This document shows, in pieces, positions 7,779 through 14,571 of a stretch of 30,010 nt of DNA. Under the pieces are notes generated by a model that had not been told where the DNA came from, ran no database searches, and saw only the letters and a list, made by a program, of their open reading frames with translations. Numbering within the stretch: position 1 is the stretch's first letter; the number at the start of each line of letters is the position of its first letter. Position numbers and translations under genes: made by a program. This DNA comes from an uncultured Collinsella sp. (GTDB lineage: Bacteria; Actinomycetota; Coriobacteriia; Coriobacteriales; Coriobacteriaceae), in assembly GCA_902494565.1 (NCBI GenBank), contig CABUTN010000022.1, positions 1-30,010 on the forward strand. Direction: 5' to 3'.

Positions 7779-8882
7779 TTATTGCATTGCGTAGGGCGAA
7801 AGCATGGCACGTTGCGAGCAGCTCGCAAACCAAACCGACACGAGCGCAAACATAAATCCGTTGGCAAAACCGTTGGCAAACTGCATCGCGCCGCGCTTCC
7901 ACCACAGCAGGCTGCGGTGCAGCACGCCGTCCGAGAGCACCATGAACAGGCCCATGGCAAACGGAATAAAGCACATCACGGCAAAGGCCGAGAACACGCC
8001 CGAGATGGCCGATAGCACCAAAAACGGCGCCACGATGCCCATCAGGTAAAAACCGGTACGGGCCTTGCCTTCCAGGCGCTCGGCCTCAACATGGGCCCGA
8101 CCGACCAGATCACCGCCAGAGGCGCCGTTGGTGCCGGCGTGACCCATGCCGCCAATACGGACCTCGTCGCCATCGTGCGTGCCGGCGGGAAACTCAATCG
8201 TCTGCTCGGAGGTCACACGGGTTCGCCCGCTGCCGCCGCAATCGGGACAGGGGTCGGCGACGACCTTACCGGAGCCACCGCACTCAGGGCAGACAGACTG
8301 GAACGTGCCGGCACCAAACAGAAAGGACAGGTCGACATCGATGTGGCCGCGACCGCCGCAGCTCGGACAGGTATGTGCATGCTCGGACGAAACAGAGCCC
8401 GAACCGCCGCAGTGACCACAGGTATCGAAGCGCGTATAGCGGACGGTCTTGCGGGCACCGCCCTTGGCCTCCTTGGCGTCGAGCTTAATATCGACGACCA
8501 CGTTGGCGCCGTTCTCGGGATTATAGGCAGCCTGCCCGCGACGCGGCTGACCCCAGGCGCCACCAAAGGGAAAGCCGCCCTCAAAGGGATTGCCGTAGCC
8601 CGCGCTGCCGGCGTAACCGCCGCCATAGGGCGAAGCCGTGGGAGCGCCGGCAAAGGGATTGCCCGAGCGCATGGCGTCGTAGCGCGCACGCTTCTGCTCG
8701 TCCGAAAGCACAGCATAGGCCTCGGAAACCTCTTTGAACTTTTCCTCGGCATCCGGTTCTTTGTTGACGTCCGGATGGAGCTTGCGGGCCTTTTGCTGGA
8801 AGGCTTTCTGTATATCACGCGAGGTGGCGTCCTTGGAGACACCCAAAATCTCGTAGTAATCTTTTTCGTTCATCGTCGCCAT
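7779..8882 (-). CDS. DnaJ-like protein with a C-terminal membrane domain
   Basis: A second Hsp40 of 367 residues, starting at ATG 8882 with AGGAGG 9 nt upstream (a second ATG is at 8873). It has a J domain with HPD at 36-38, a Gly/Phe/Tyr-rich linker (73-112), part of C-terminal domain I, and four intact zinc repeats (CGHCGGSG, CPSCGGRG, CPECGGSG, CPDCGGSG; 155-220). After QTIEFPAGTHDGDEVRIGG (227-245) the usual second C-terminal domain is absent. Residues 277-367 instead contain about three hydrophobic segments (roughly 277-297, 300-322, 336-356), with HRSLLWWKR in between. The frame is continuous, so this looks like a domain replacement and not a frameshift. Inferred role: a membrane-tethered DnaK recruiter, perhaps for nascent or damaged membrane proteins. 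The client is unknown. Confidence 0.85.
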   Translation of the reverse strand: MATMNEKDYYEILGVSKDATSRDIQKAFQQKARKLHPDVNKEPDAEEKFKEVSEAYAVLSDEQKRARYDAMRSGNPFAGAPTASPYGGGYAGSAGYGNPFEGGFPFGGAWGQPRRGQAAYNPENGANVVVDIKLDAKEAKGGARKTVRYTRFDTCGHCGGSGSVSSEHAHTCPSCGGRGHIDVDLSFLFGAGTFQSVCPECGGSGKVVADPCPDCGGSGRTRVTSEQTIEFPAGTHDGDEVRIGGMGHAGTNGASGGDLVGRAHVEAERLEGKARTGFYLMGIVAPFLVLSAISGVFSAFAVMCFIPFAMGLFMVLSDGVLHRSLLWWKRGAMQFANGFANGFMFALVSVWFASCSQRAMLSPYAMQ

Positions 8883-8924
8883 GCGCGGCAACCTCCTGCT
8901 CACAGCAGCGTATATATTGCGGTA

Positions 8925-8939
8925 ATTCTACCCGAGCGG
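8925..8939 (-). promoter_or_regulatory. Candidate promoter of dnaJ2, with a motif shared with lepA
   Basis: The minus strand reads CCGCTCGGGTAGAAT, containing the -10-like TAGAAT, about 43 nt upstream of the dnaJ2 ATG in the hemW-dnaJ2 gap. The 11-nt part CCGCTCGGGTA also occurs directly upstream of lepA. No clear -35 is visible. Neither a CIRCE nor a HspR (HAIR) operator was seen here. Confidence 0.35.
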
Positions 8940-8940
8940 C

Positions 8941-10173
8941 CTAGGCTAGACCCCAAAACAGCTCGAACAGCACATTTCCATCGAGCCAGCCCAAGTGAGT
9001 GGGCGCTAAACGAGCACGGACGCGACCTGCGATAACGTCTTTCGAGGTGACGCGCCCCGCATGTCCTTCAATATGATCGGGCACCCAGGTGGCAAGGCCC
9101 AACTCGACCGCACGGTCGCAGGCCGCCGCCAACTCATCTGCAGCGATCACGCTTGCCGAGCGAACCAACAGATCGGGCCCAATGCCACGCGTCATGCGAC
9201 AGGCAAGCATCAAATCCTCGGCCGCCGCCTCGCGCTGCGACAGATACTCGGCATCAAACGTCGTCGCGGCATCGTCGCGTTGCACCAAGCGCACGCGATA
9301 CGCATCGCCGCGAGCAAGCACGTCGGGAAACAGCCCGGCCAAGCGATCGAAATCCTCGGCGTCGAGCATACCGGCGGCAGAGCGGCCCAAACCCAGATAG
9401 CCCTGTCCGGTCCAATAGGCAATGTTGTGGGCGCACTCATGGCCGTCGAGCGCGTAGCTTGCCACCTCATACGGGTGATAGCCGGCCGCACTCAGGCGCT
9501 CACGCGCCGCATCCATGCATGCAGCCTGAAAATCCTCGTCGGGCTCGAGCGACTCGTCGCGACACGCCATGCGATAGAGCGGCGTGCCCTCCTCGAGCGT
9601 GAGCGGGTACACCGACACATGATGCGGCGCCGCCGCCAACACGCCATCGAGTGTGCGCTGCCAGCTTAGGTCGGTCTGCCCGGGAAGGCCGCACATCAGG
9701 TCGCACGACACGACAAGCCCAGCGTCCTTGACCGTCGTGATGGCAGCGAGCGCCCGATCGGCATCGTGAATGCGGCCGATGGCGGTAAGTTCGGCGTTAT
9801 CGAGCGTTTGCACGCCCAGAGAGACGCGCGTGACACCCACCCCGGCAAGCGCAGTGGCAAGCTCTGCGGTCAGCGATTCGGGATTGGCCTCGCAGGTAAA
9901 CTCAACAGGCTTGCACCACGCAGAGATACGCCGGGCAAATTCTACCAAACGCTCCCCCGCCAGCGACGGCGTGCCGCCGCCAACATAGACGGTGCGGATC
10001 TGTGCAAGCGCGCCTGCGTCGCCAAAAGCATCGAGGCGCGCATACAACTGCTCAAAATAGGTATCGAGCGCAACGCTCATGTTGCACGGAGCAAAACTGC
10101 GTGAGTCAAAGTCACAGTACCGGCATTTTTGGGCGCAAAACGGCACATGCACGTACAGCGCGGTAACGGCCAC
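8941..10173 (-). CDS. hemW: Radical SAM heme chaperone HemW
   Basis: HemW (long annotated as oxygen-independent coproporphyrinogen oxidase-like) binds heme and delivers it to respiratory enzymes. The radical SAM motif is at C13, C17 and C20 in VPFCAQKCRYCDF, with GGGTPSL near residue 65 and the HemN-like C-terminal domain. The product is 410 residues. The start is GTG at 10173, two bases after the dusB stop, with GGAGG inside the end of dusB, so translation is coupled. The CDF following the third cysteine and the operon position fit HemW better than the true oxidase HemN. hemW next to lepA/dnaJ is a conserved arrangement in Gram-positives. Confidence 0.9.
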   Translation of the reverse strand: MAVTALYVHVPFCAQKCRYCDFDSRSFAPCNMSVALDTYFEQLYARLDAFGDAGALAQIRTVYVGGGTPSLAGERLVEFARRISAWCKPVEFTCEANPESLTAELATALAGVGVTRVSLGVQTLDNAELTAIGRIHDADRALAAITTVKDAGLVVSCDLMCGLPGQTDLSWQRTLDGVLAAAPHHVSVYPLTLEEGTPLYRMACRDESLEPDEDFQAACMDAARERLSAAGYHPYEVASYALDGHECAHNIAYWTGQGYLGLGRSAAGMLDAEDFDRLAGLFPDVLARGDAYRVRLVQRDDAATTFDAEYLSQREAAAEDLMLACRMTRGIGPDLLVRSASVIAADELAAACDRAVELGLATWVPDHIEGHAGRVTSKDVIAGRVRARLAPTHLGWLDGNVLFELFWGLA

Positions 10174-10175
10174 CG

Positions 10176-11219
10176 TTAGGCCTCCAACGGATGAGCGGGC
10201 ACCGACTCGCCGGCGGCAAGTGCGGCCTCACAGGCCACCACATCGTGCTCGATATCATCGACCAGTGCCATGAACTCCTCGTATGTGGAGCAACGCACCA
10301 CCTGAGCGCGCCAGGCGGCAGCATGGGGCATGCCCTTTAGATACCAGCTTGCGTACGTGCGGGCACGCGACATGAGCGGCAACAGCTCGTGCGTGAGCGT
10401 CAGGTGCTCGCGCAGGGCATCCAGGCGCTCAACCGAGGAGCGAGAAGGAACCGGCGTGCCATCGAGTGCAAGGGCTCGGGCATCGCCGAACACCCATGGA
10501 TTGCCGTAGATGCCACGCGCGATAAACACCGCGCTGGCACCCGAGCTTTGCAGATGCTCAGCAGCGTCCTCTGCCGAGAACACATCGCCCGAACCGATAA
10601 CGGGAATCTCGACGGCGTCGGCCACCTCATCGACGACCGACCAATCGGCCTGGCCCGTATAGAGCTGCGTGGCGCAGCGACCATGTACCGCCACCGCGGC
10701 GGCCCCTGCTCCCTCAAGCATCTGGGCAAACGTCGCGGTGTTGCGGTCTTCGGCGTAAAAGCCCTTACGGATTTTTACGGTCACGGGCACATGCGCCGCG
10801 CCCACCGCCGCCTCGACGATCTGCTCGGCCAGATCGGGAGTGCGCATAAGCGCCGAGCCCTCGCCCTTGGTGACGACCTTGCGAGCCGGGCAGGCCATGT
10901 TGATATCGATCAGCGACAGGCGATCGCCCACACGCTCCTCGACGGCAGCAACAGCGCTCGCAAACTGATCGGGCTTGGAGCCAAAGAGCTGCACGCAGAT
11001 CTGCTGCTCCTCATCGGCCGGCAGTACCAGGCGCCACGTCTTATTGCTGGCATAGGCAAGGCCCGCCACGCTCACCATCTCGCTATAGGCAAGATGGGCA
11101 CCGCGACGGCGGCACATGATGCGATAGGCGGGATCGGTCACGCCCGCCATGGGAGCCATAAGGAACGGCTGCTCGGCATAGGCGCCAAGCAACCGCTTGC
11201 TGTATTCAGAAAGTGCCAT
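10176..11219 (-). CDS. dusB: tRNA-dihydrouridine synthase (DusB type)
   Basis: FMN-dependent reductase that makes dihydrouridine in the tRNA D-loop, 347 residues. The TIM barrel begins LMAPMAGVTDPAYR at 20-33. The catalytic cysteine is C110 in NMACPARKVVTKGEGSALM. VKIRKGF follows and GSGDVFSAEDA forms part of the phosphate-binding region, all standard. The ATG at 11219 is 4 bp after lepA, with only a weak SD-like AGG upstream, so coupled translation is likely. Assignment to the bacterial Dus family is secure. The DusB subtype is by overall resemblance and could be tested by phylogeny. Confidence 0.9.
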   Translation of the reverse strand: MALSEYSKRLLGAYAEQPFLMAPMAGVTDPAYRIMCRRRGAHLAYSEMVSVAGLAYASNKTWRLVLPADEEQQICVQLFGSKPDQFASAVAAVEERVGDRLSLIDINMACPARKVVTKGEGSALMRTPDLAEQIVEAAVGAAHVPVTVKIRKGFYAEDRNTATFAQMLEGAGAAAVAVHGRCATQLYTGQADWSVVDEVADAVEIPVIGSGDVFSAEDAAEHLQSSGASAVFIARGIYGNPWVFGDARALALDGTPVPSRSSVERLDALREHLTLTHELLPLMSRARTYASWYLKGMPHAAAWRAQVVRCSTYEEFMALVDDIEHDVVACEAALAAGESVPAHPLEA

Positions 11220-11223
11220 GGAC

Positions 11224-13035
11224 CTACTCGTCCACCTTGAGAATCGCCATAAAGGCCTCCTGCGGAACCTCGACCGAGCCGATGGCCTTCATGCGCTTTT
11301 TGCCCTCTTTCTGCTTCTCGAGCAGCTTGCGCTTTCGCGAGATATCGCCGCCATAACACTTGGCCAGCACGTCCTTGCGGCGCGCTTTGACGGTAGAGCG
11401 GGCAATGATCTTGTTGCCGATGGCGCCCTGGATAGGCACCTCGAACAGCTGGCGCGGAATGATTTCCTTGAGCTTGTCGCACAGACCGCGGGCCAGGCCA
11501 TAAGCCTTATCCTTGTGCACGATAAACGACAGCGCGTCCACCTCGTCGCCCGAAAGCAGGATGTCGAGCTTGACGAGCTCGGAGGGGCGATATTCGTTGA
11601 ACTCGTAGTCGAGCGAGGCGTAACCCTTGGTGCGGCTCTTGAGCTGGTCAAAAAAGTCCAGAATGAGCTCGGCAAGCGGCATGTCGAAACGCATCTCGAC
11701 CGATTTGCTCGTGAGATGGATCATGTCGGTTGTAATGCCGCGATGCTCGATAGCGAGCTGCATGACGGCACCCGTATACTCGGGCGGACAGATAATCTTG
11801 GCCTTGAGGTAGGGCTCCTCGATGCGCTCGATGCGCGTAGCCTCGGGCAGATCCTGCGGGCTGCGAACATCAATCATCTCGCCGTCGGTCTTGTAGACGT
11901 GATAGTCCACCGAAGGGCTCGTGGCAATCAGGTCCAGGTTGAACTCGCGCTCCAGGCGCTCCTTGACGACCTCCATATGCAGCAGGCCCAAGAAGCCAAC
12001 GCGGAAACCAAAGCCGAGCGCCACCGAAGTCTCGGGCTCCCACACCAACGACGGGTCGTTGACATGCAGCTTATCGAGCGCGTCACGCAGGTTCTCGTAG
12101 TCCTTGTTATCGATCGGGAACAGGCCCGTATAGACCATGGGCTTAGCCTCGCGGTAACCGGGAAGCGGCTCGGGGCAGGGGTTCGACGCCCAGGTAAGGG
12201 TGTCGCCCACGCGAACGGCCTCGGGGTCCTTCAGGCCCGTGACCACGTATCCGACCTCGCCGACCGTCAGCGCGTCGACCGGCGTCTCGGCGGGACGCTT
12301 GACGCCCACGCCATCGACCAAAAAGTCGCCCTTTGCCTGCATCATGCGCAAGGTATCGCCCTTTTTGATGGAGCCGTCAAAGATGCGCACCGTGGCGACG
12401 ACGCCACGATACTCGTCGAAGTATGAATCCAGAATGAGTGCCTTGAGCGGCGCATTCGCATCGCCCTTGGGCGGAGAGATCAGAAAGACAATGGACTCCA
12501 GCAGATCGTGGATGCCCTCGCCGCTCTTGCCCGAGACACACACGGCATCATCGGCAGGGATCGCCAGGTCATCCTCGATCTCGGTCTTAACCTCGTCGGG
12601 ATGAGCCGAGGGCAGGTCGATCTTGTTGATGGCCGGCACAATGTCCAGATTGGCGTTCATGGCAAGCGTCGCGTTGGAGACGGTCTGTGCCTCGACGCCC
12701 TGTGTGGCGTCGACAACGAGCACCGCGCCCTCACAGGCTGCCAGCGAGCGCGAGACCTCATAGGTAAAGTCCACGTGGCCCGGCGTATCGATCAGATTGA
12801 ACTGATACGTCTCGCCATCGTCGGCGTCATAGGACACGCGAACGGCATTGGACTTGATCGTGATGCCGCGCTCGCGCTCGATATCCATGGTGTCGAGCAG
12901 CTGCGACTCCATGTCGCGCTCGTCGACGGTATGGGTGAGCTCGAGAATGCGGTCACTGATCGTGGACTTGCCATGGTCGATGTGCGCAACAATCGAGAAG
13001 TTGCGGATGTGGGAAATGTCAATTGAAGTATTCAT
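11224..13035 (-). CDS. lepA: Elongation factor 4 (LepA)
   Basis: Ribosome-associated GTPase that can back-translocate ribosomes and aids 30S biogenesis. With the ATG at 13035 it has 603 residues, the normal size. G1 is AHIDHGKST at 17-25, then RGITIKSNAV, DTPGHVDF and NKIDLPSA (G4). The LepA-specific C-terminal domain is seen in RKRKLLEKQKEGKKRMK. The frame stays open 20 codons upstream, but those lie across the rpsT terminator and are not LepA-like. No SD precedes the ATG, and a -10-like TAAGAT sits only 7 nt upstream. The message may therefore be leaderless, which is unusual beside its SD-led neighbours. It heads the long minus-strand cluster. Confidence 0.97.
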   Translation of the reverse strand: MNTSIDISHIRNFSIVAHIDHGKSTISDRILELTHTVDERDMESQLLDTMDIERERGITIKSNAVRVSYDADDGETYQFNLIDTPGHVDFTYEVSRSLAACEGAVLVVDATQGVEAQTVSNATLAMNANLDIVPAINKIDLPSAHPDEVKTEIEDDLAIPADDAVCVSGKSGEGIHDLLESIVFLISPPKGDANAPLKALILDSYFDEYRGVVATVRIFDGSIKKGDTLRMMQAKGDFLVDGVGVKRPAETPVDALTVGEVGYVVTGLKDPEAVRVGDTLTWASNPCPEPLPGYREAKPMVYTGLFPIDNKDYENLRDALDKLHVNDPSLVWEPETSVALGFGFRVGFLGLLHMEVVKERLEREFNLDLIATSPSVDYHVYKTDGEMIDVRSPQDLPEATRIERIEEPYLKAKIICPPEYTGAVMQLAIEHRGITTDMIHLTSKSVEMRFDMPLAELILDFFDQLKSRTKGYASLDYEFNEYRPSELVKLDILLSGDEVDALSFIVHKDKAYGLARGLCDKLKEIIPRQLFEVPIQGAIGNKIIARSTVKARRKDVLAKCYGGDISRKRKLLEKQKEGKKRMKAIGSVEVPQEAFMAILKVDE

Positions 13036-13042
13036 GCGGACT

Positions 13043-13057
13043 ATCTTACCCGAGCGG
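13043..13057 (-). promoter_or_regulatory. Candidate lepA promoter very close to the start codon
   Basis: The minus strand reads CCGCTCGGGTAAGAT, ending 7 nt before the lepA ATG. TAAGAT matches the -10 hexamer at 4 of 6 positions. A transcript starting 6-7 nt downstream would begin at or next to the ATG. The first 11 nt recur upstream of dnaJ2. No good -35 is present; that position falls inside the rpsT terminator. Confidence 0.4.
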
Positions 13058-13060
13058 TAC

Positions 13061-13097
13061 AAAAAATGGAGCCTGTTCCATAAAACAGGCTCCATTT
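13061..13097 (-). terminator. Intrinsic terminator of rpsT
   Basis: A perfect 14-bp inverted repeat (AAATGGAGCCTGTT/AACAGGCTCCATTT) with a 6-nt loop, followed on the minus strand by six T, 35 bp after the rpsT stop. It isolates rpsT from lepA. Confidence 0.93.
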
Positions 13098-13131
13098 ATG
13101 CGCGTAATCTGTGTGGTGTGAAATTTACAAC

Positions 13132-13398
13132 TTAAGCGTTGATGCTGTTCACGAGCTTGGCAAGACCGGACTTGCGGTTGGAAGCCTGGTTCTTGTGGAT
13201 AACATGCTTGGCGGCAGCCATGTCGAGACGCTTGGTGACGGTCTTGAGGGCAGCCTGGGCCTTCTCGGCGTCGCCCTCGGCGACGGCGGACTGGACGTGC
13301 TTGGTCAGCGTCTTGAGCTCGGACTTGACAGCCTTGTTACGCATGCGAGCTGCCTCATTGGTGCGGATACGCTTCTTCTGAGACTTGATGTTTGCCAC
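13132..13398 (-). CDS. rpsT: 30S ribosomal protein S20
   Basis: Small-subunit protein that binds 16S rRNA, 88 residues, normal size. It starts at GTG 13398 as MANIKSQKKRIRTNEAAR, with AAAGGA upstream; the frame is open further up but the extension is not S20-like. VKSELKTLTKHVQSAV, AALKTVTKRLDMAAAKHVIH and NQASNRKSGLAKLV are the expected helices. The gene is monocistronic: it has its own extended -10 promoter and leader hairpin upstream and a strong terminator downstream. The GTG start and the leader suggest autogenous translational or attenuation control, as known for S20 in E. coli. Confidence 0.98.
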   Translation of the reverse strand: MANIKSQKKRIRTNEAARMRNKAVKSELKTLTKHVQSAVAEGDAEKAQAALKTVTKRLDMAAAKHVIHKNQASNRKSGLAKLVNSINA

Positions 13399-13425
13399 TT
13401 CTGGAGTTCCTTTCGAGTTCCTTGC

Positions 13426-13462
13426 AAAAAATGTATGACACCTCTGAGACACGGTGAGGTCA
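13426..13462 (-). promoter_or_regulatory. rpsT leader hairpin followed by a T-tract (candidate attenuator)
   Basis: On the minus strand TGACCTC pairs with GAGGTGTCA (7 bp with a 2-nt bulge), then after 4 nt comes TTTTTT. It begins about 5 nt after the predicted transcription start and ends 27 nt before the rpsT start codon. It could be a leader attenuator or an S20-binding site. Acting as the terminator of upstream holA is an alternative. Confidence 0.5.
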
Positions 13463-13473
13463 TGCAAGCGCCT

Positions 13474-13482
13474 ACTATAGCA
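13474..13482 (-). promoter_or_regulatory. rpsT promoter, extended -10
   Basis: The minus strand reads TGCTATAGT, an extended -10 with a 5-of-6 hexamer, about 76 nt upstream of the GTG. The same nine bases precede rpmB. No -35 lies at normal spacing; a TTGACA further upstream is 31 nt away, too far. Confidence 0.65.
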
Positions 13483-13530
13483 CGCCCCCCTCAAAGGGAT
13501 AGAACGAATTTGTCAAATAGGCAGGTATCA

Positions 13531-14493
13531 TCACGATTTTCTCAAGATGTTCGTAATCCAGAGCAAAAGCGCGGCCTCAGAATCGGCCGAACCCTTGAGC
13601 GCGAGCTCTACATCGACCGCCCCCTCGAGCGCCGCGACGAGCTCTGCCATCGAAAAGCGACGTGCCCAGGTCAAGTGATTCTTGACCTGCCAGGACTGGA
13701 GCTTGAGCGTTGCGGCCAGCTCACGACCCTGTCCGCGCGCATCGAGCGCCTTGGCGACGATAAGCTCGCGGATGCGGCCGCACAGCAACGTGTAAGTCCA
13801 CACGTAGCTCTTGGCGGGCAATAGATTGAAAAGCTCGAGCGAGCGTCGCATGTCACGTGCCGAGACCGCATTGAGAAAGTCCCAGGGTTGAACCTCGGCC
13901 GTACGTACAATCCAGCGCTCAACGTCGGCAAGCTCAATCTGGGGCGCCTCGACCATCTGGGCAAGCTTAGCCAAGTCGTTATCGAGCATGCGAGTGTTCT
14001 CGCCCGAACGCGAGACGAGCTCCTCGGCGGCCGCCGTCGAGATCGACTTGCCGCGCTGCGTCGCCATCTGCTGCACGCGACGCGGTAGCTCCCAGCGCTT
14101 GGTGCCGGAGCAATCGATCACGGCCTTCTTATCGATCTTGGCGATCGCCTTATACAGGCGTGTGTTCTTGGCAAGCGAGTCGGCAATGATGAGGCAGACC
14201 GTTGTGGGGCTGGGACTCGCCAAATACTCGACAAGCGGCTCCGAGACCGCCTTGGCGAGCTTTGAACAGCCGTCAAGGATTACCAGGCGAAACTCGCTGC
14301 CCATCGGAAAGGTGTTAAGCGATCCGATAATCGACTCGATATCGGGGTCTTTGGTCATATCGCGCTCGTCGAGGTTGAACTCGACCATGCCCGTCTTTTC
14401 CAGACGCGCTTTCATACGCGAGACGGCGTGATCGCGCTTGACGCCGTCGGTACCGACGATCAGATATGCCGGCAGCAGACCGATTTCGGACAT
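13531..14493 (-). CDS. holA: DNA polymerase III subunit delta
   Basis: Clamp-loader delta subunit that opens the beta clamp, 320 residues from the ATG at 14493, which has GGAGGGGAG upstream. The N-terminal Rossmann-like AAA+ domain starts LLPAYLIVGTDGVKRDHAV (6-24), without a functional P-loop, as expected for delta. The middle and C-terminal regions contain FNLDERDM, FPMGSEFRLVILDG, VECSG-like DCSGTKRW and VEPWDFLNA-like VQPWDFLNAVSARD. The comEC-holA-rpsT order is a recurrent arrangement. The gap to comEC is 78 bp, with no terminator seen, so it probably belongs to the com transcript. Confidence 0.88.
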   Translation of the reverse strand: MSEIGLLPAYLIVGTDGVKRDHAVSRMKARLEKTGMVEFNLDERDMTKDPDIESIIGSLNTFPMGSEFRLVILDGCSKLAKAVSEPLVEYLASPSPTTVCLIIADSLAKNTRLYKAIAKIDKKAVIDCSGTKRWELPRRVQQMATQRGKSISTAAAEELVSRSGENTRMLDNDLAKLAQMVEAPQIELADVERWIVRTAEVQPWDFLNAVSARDMRRSLELFNLLPAKSYVWTYTLLCGRIRELIVAKALDARGQGRELAATLKLQSWQVKNHLTWARRFSMAELVAALEGAVDVELALKGSADSEAALLLWITNILRKS

Positions 14494-14571
14494 TGCGCTC
14501 CCCTCCCGCAGGCCTTCGTATTCGTTCCGTGCCATTCTAGCCCAGGGGCCCACCACACGCCAACGACGTCG

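Noticed and set aside
7779..8882. Possible frameshift explaining the missing C-terminal domain of the second DnaJ
   Set aside because: The hydrophobic tail is in frame, about 90 residues long, with alternating hydrophobic stretches and a basic turn. The downstream gap holds no leftover DnaJ C-terminal coding sequence in any frame.
7698..8940. CIRCE or HspR (HAIR) operators near the dnaJ genes
   Set aside because: Neither TTAGCACTC-N9-GAGTGCTAA nor CTTGAGT-N7-ACTCAAG was found on either strand of the two gaps.
13503..13517. A perfect TTGACA on the minus strand upstream of rpsT as its -35
   Set aside because: It is 31 nt from the TATAGT hexamer, far outside the 16-18 bp range, and no -10 lies at the right distance from it.
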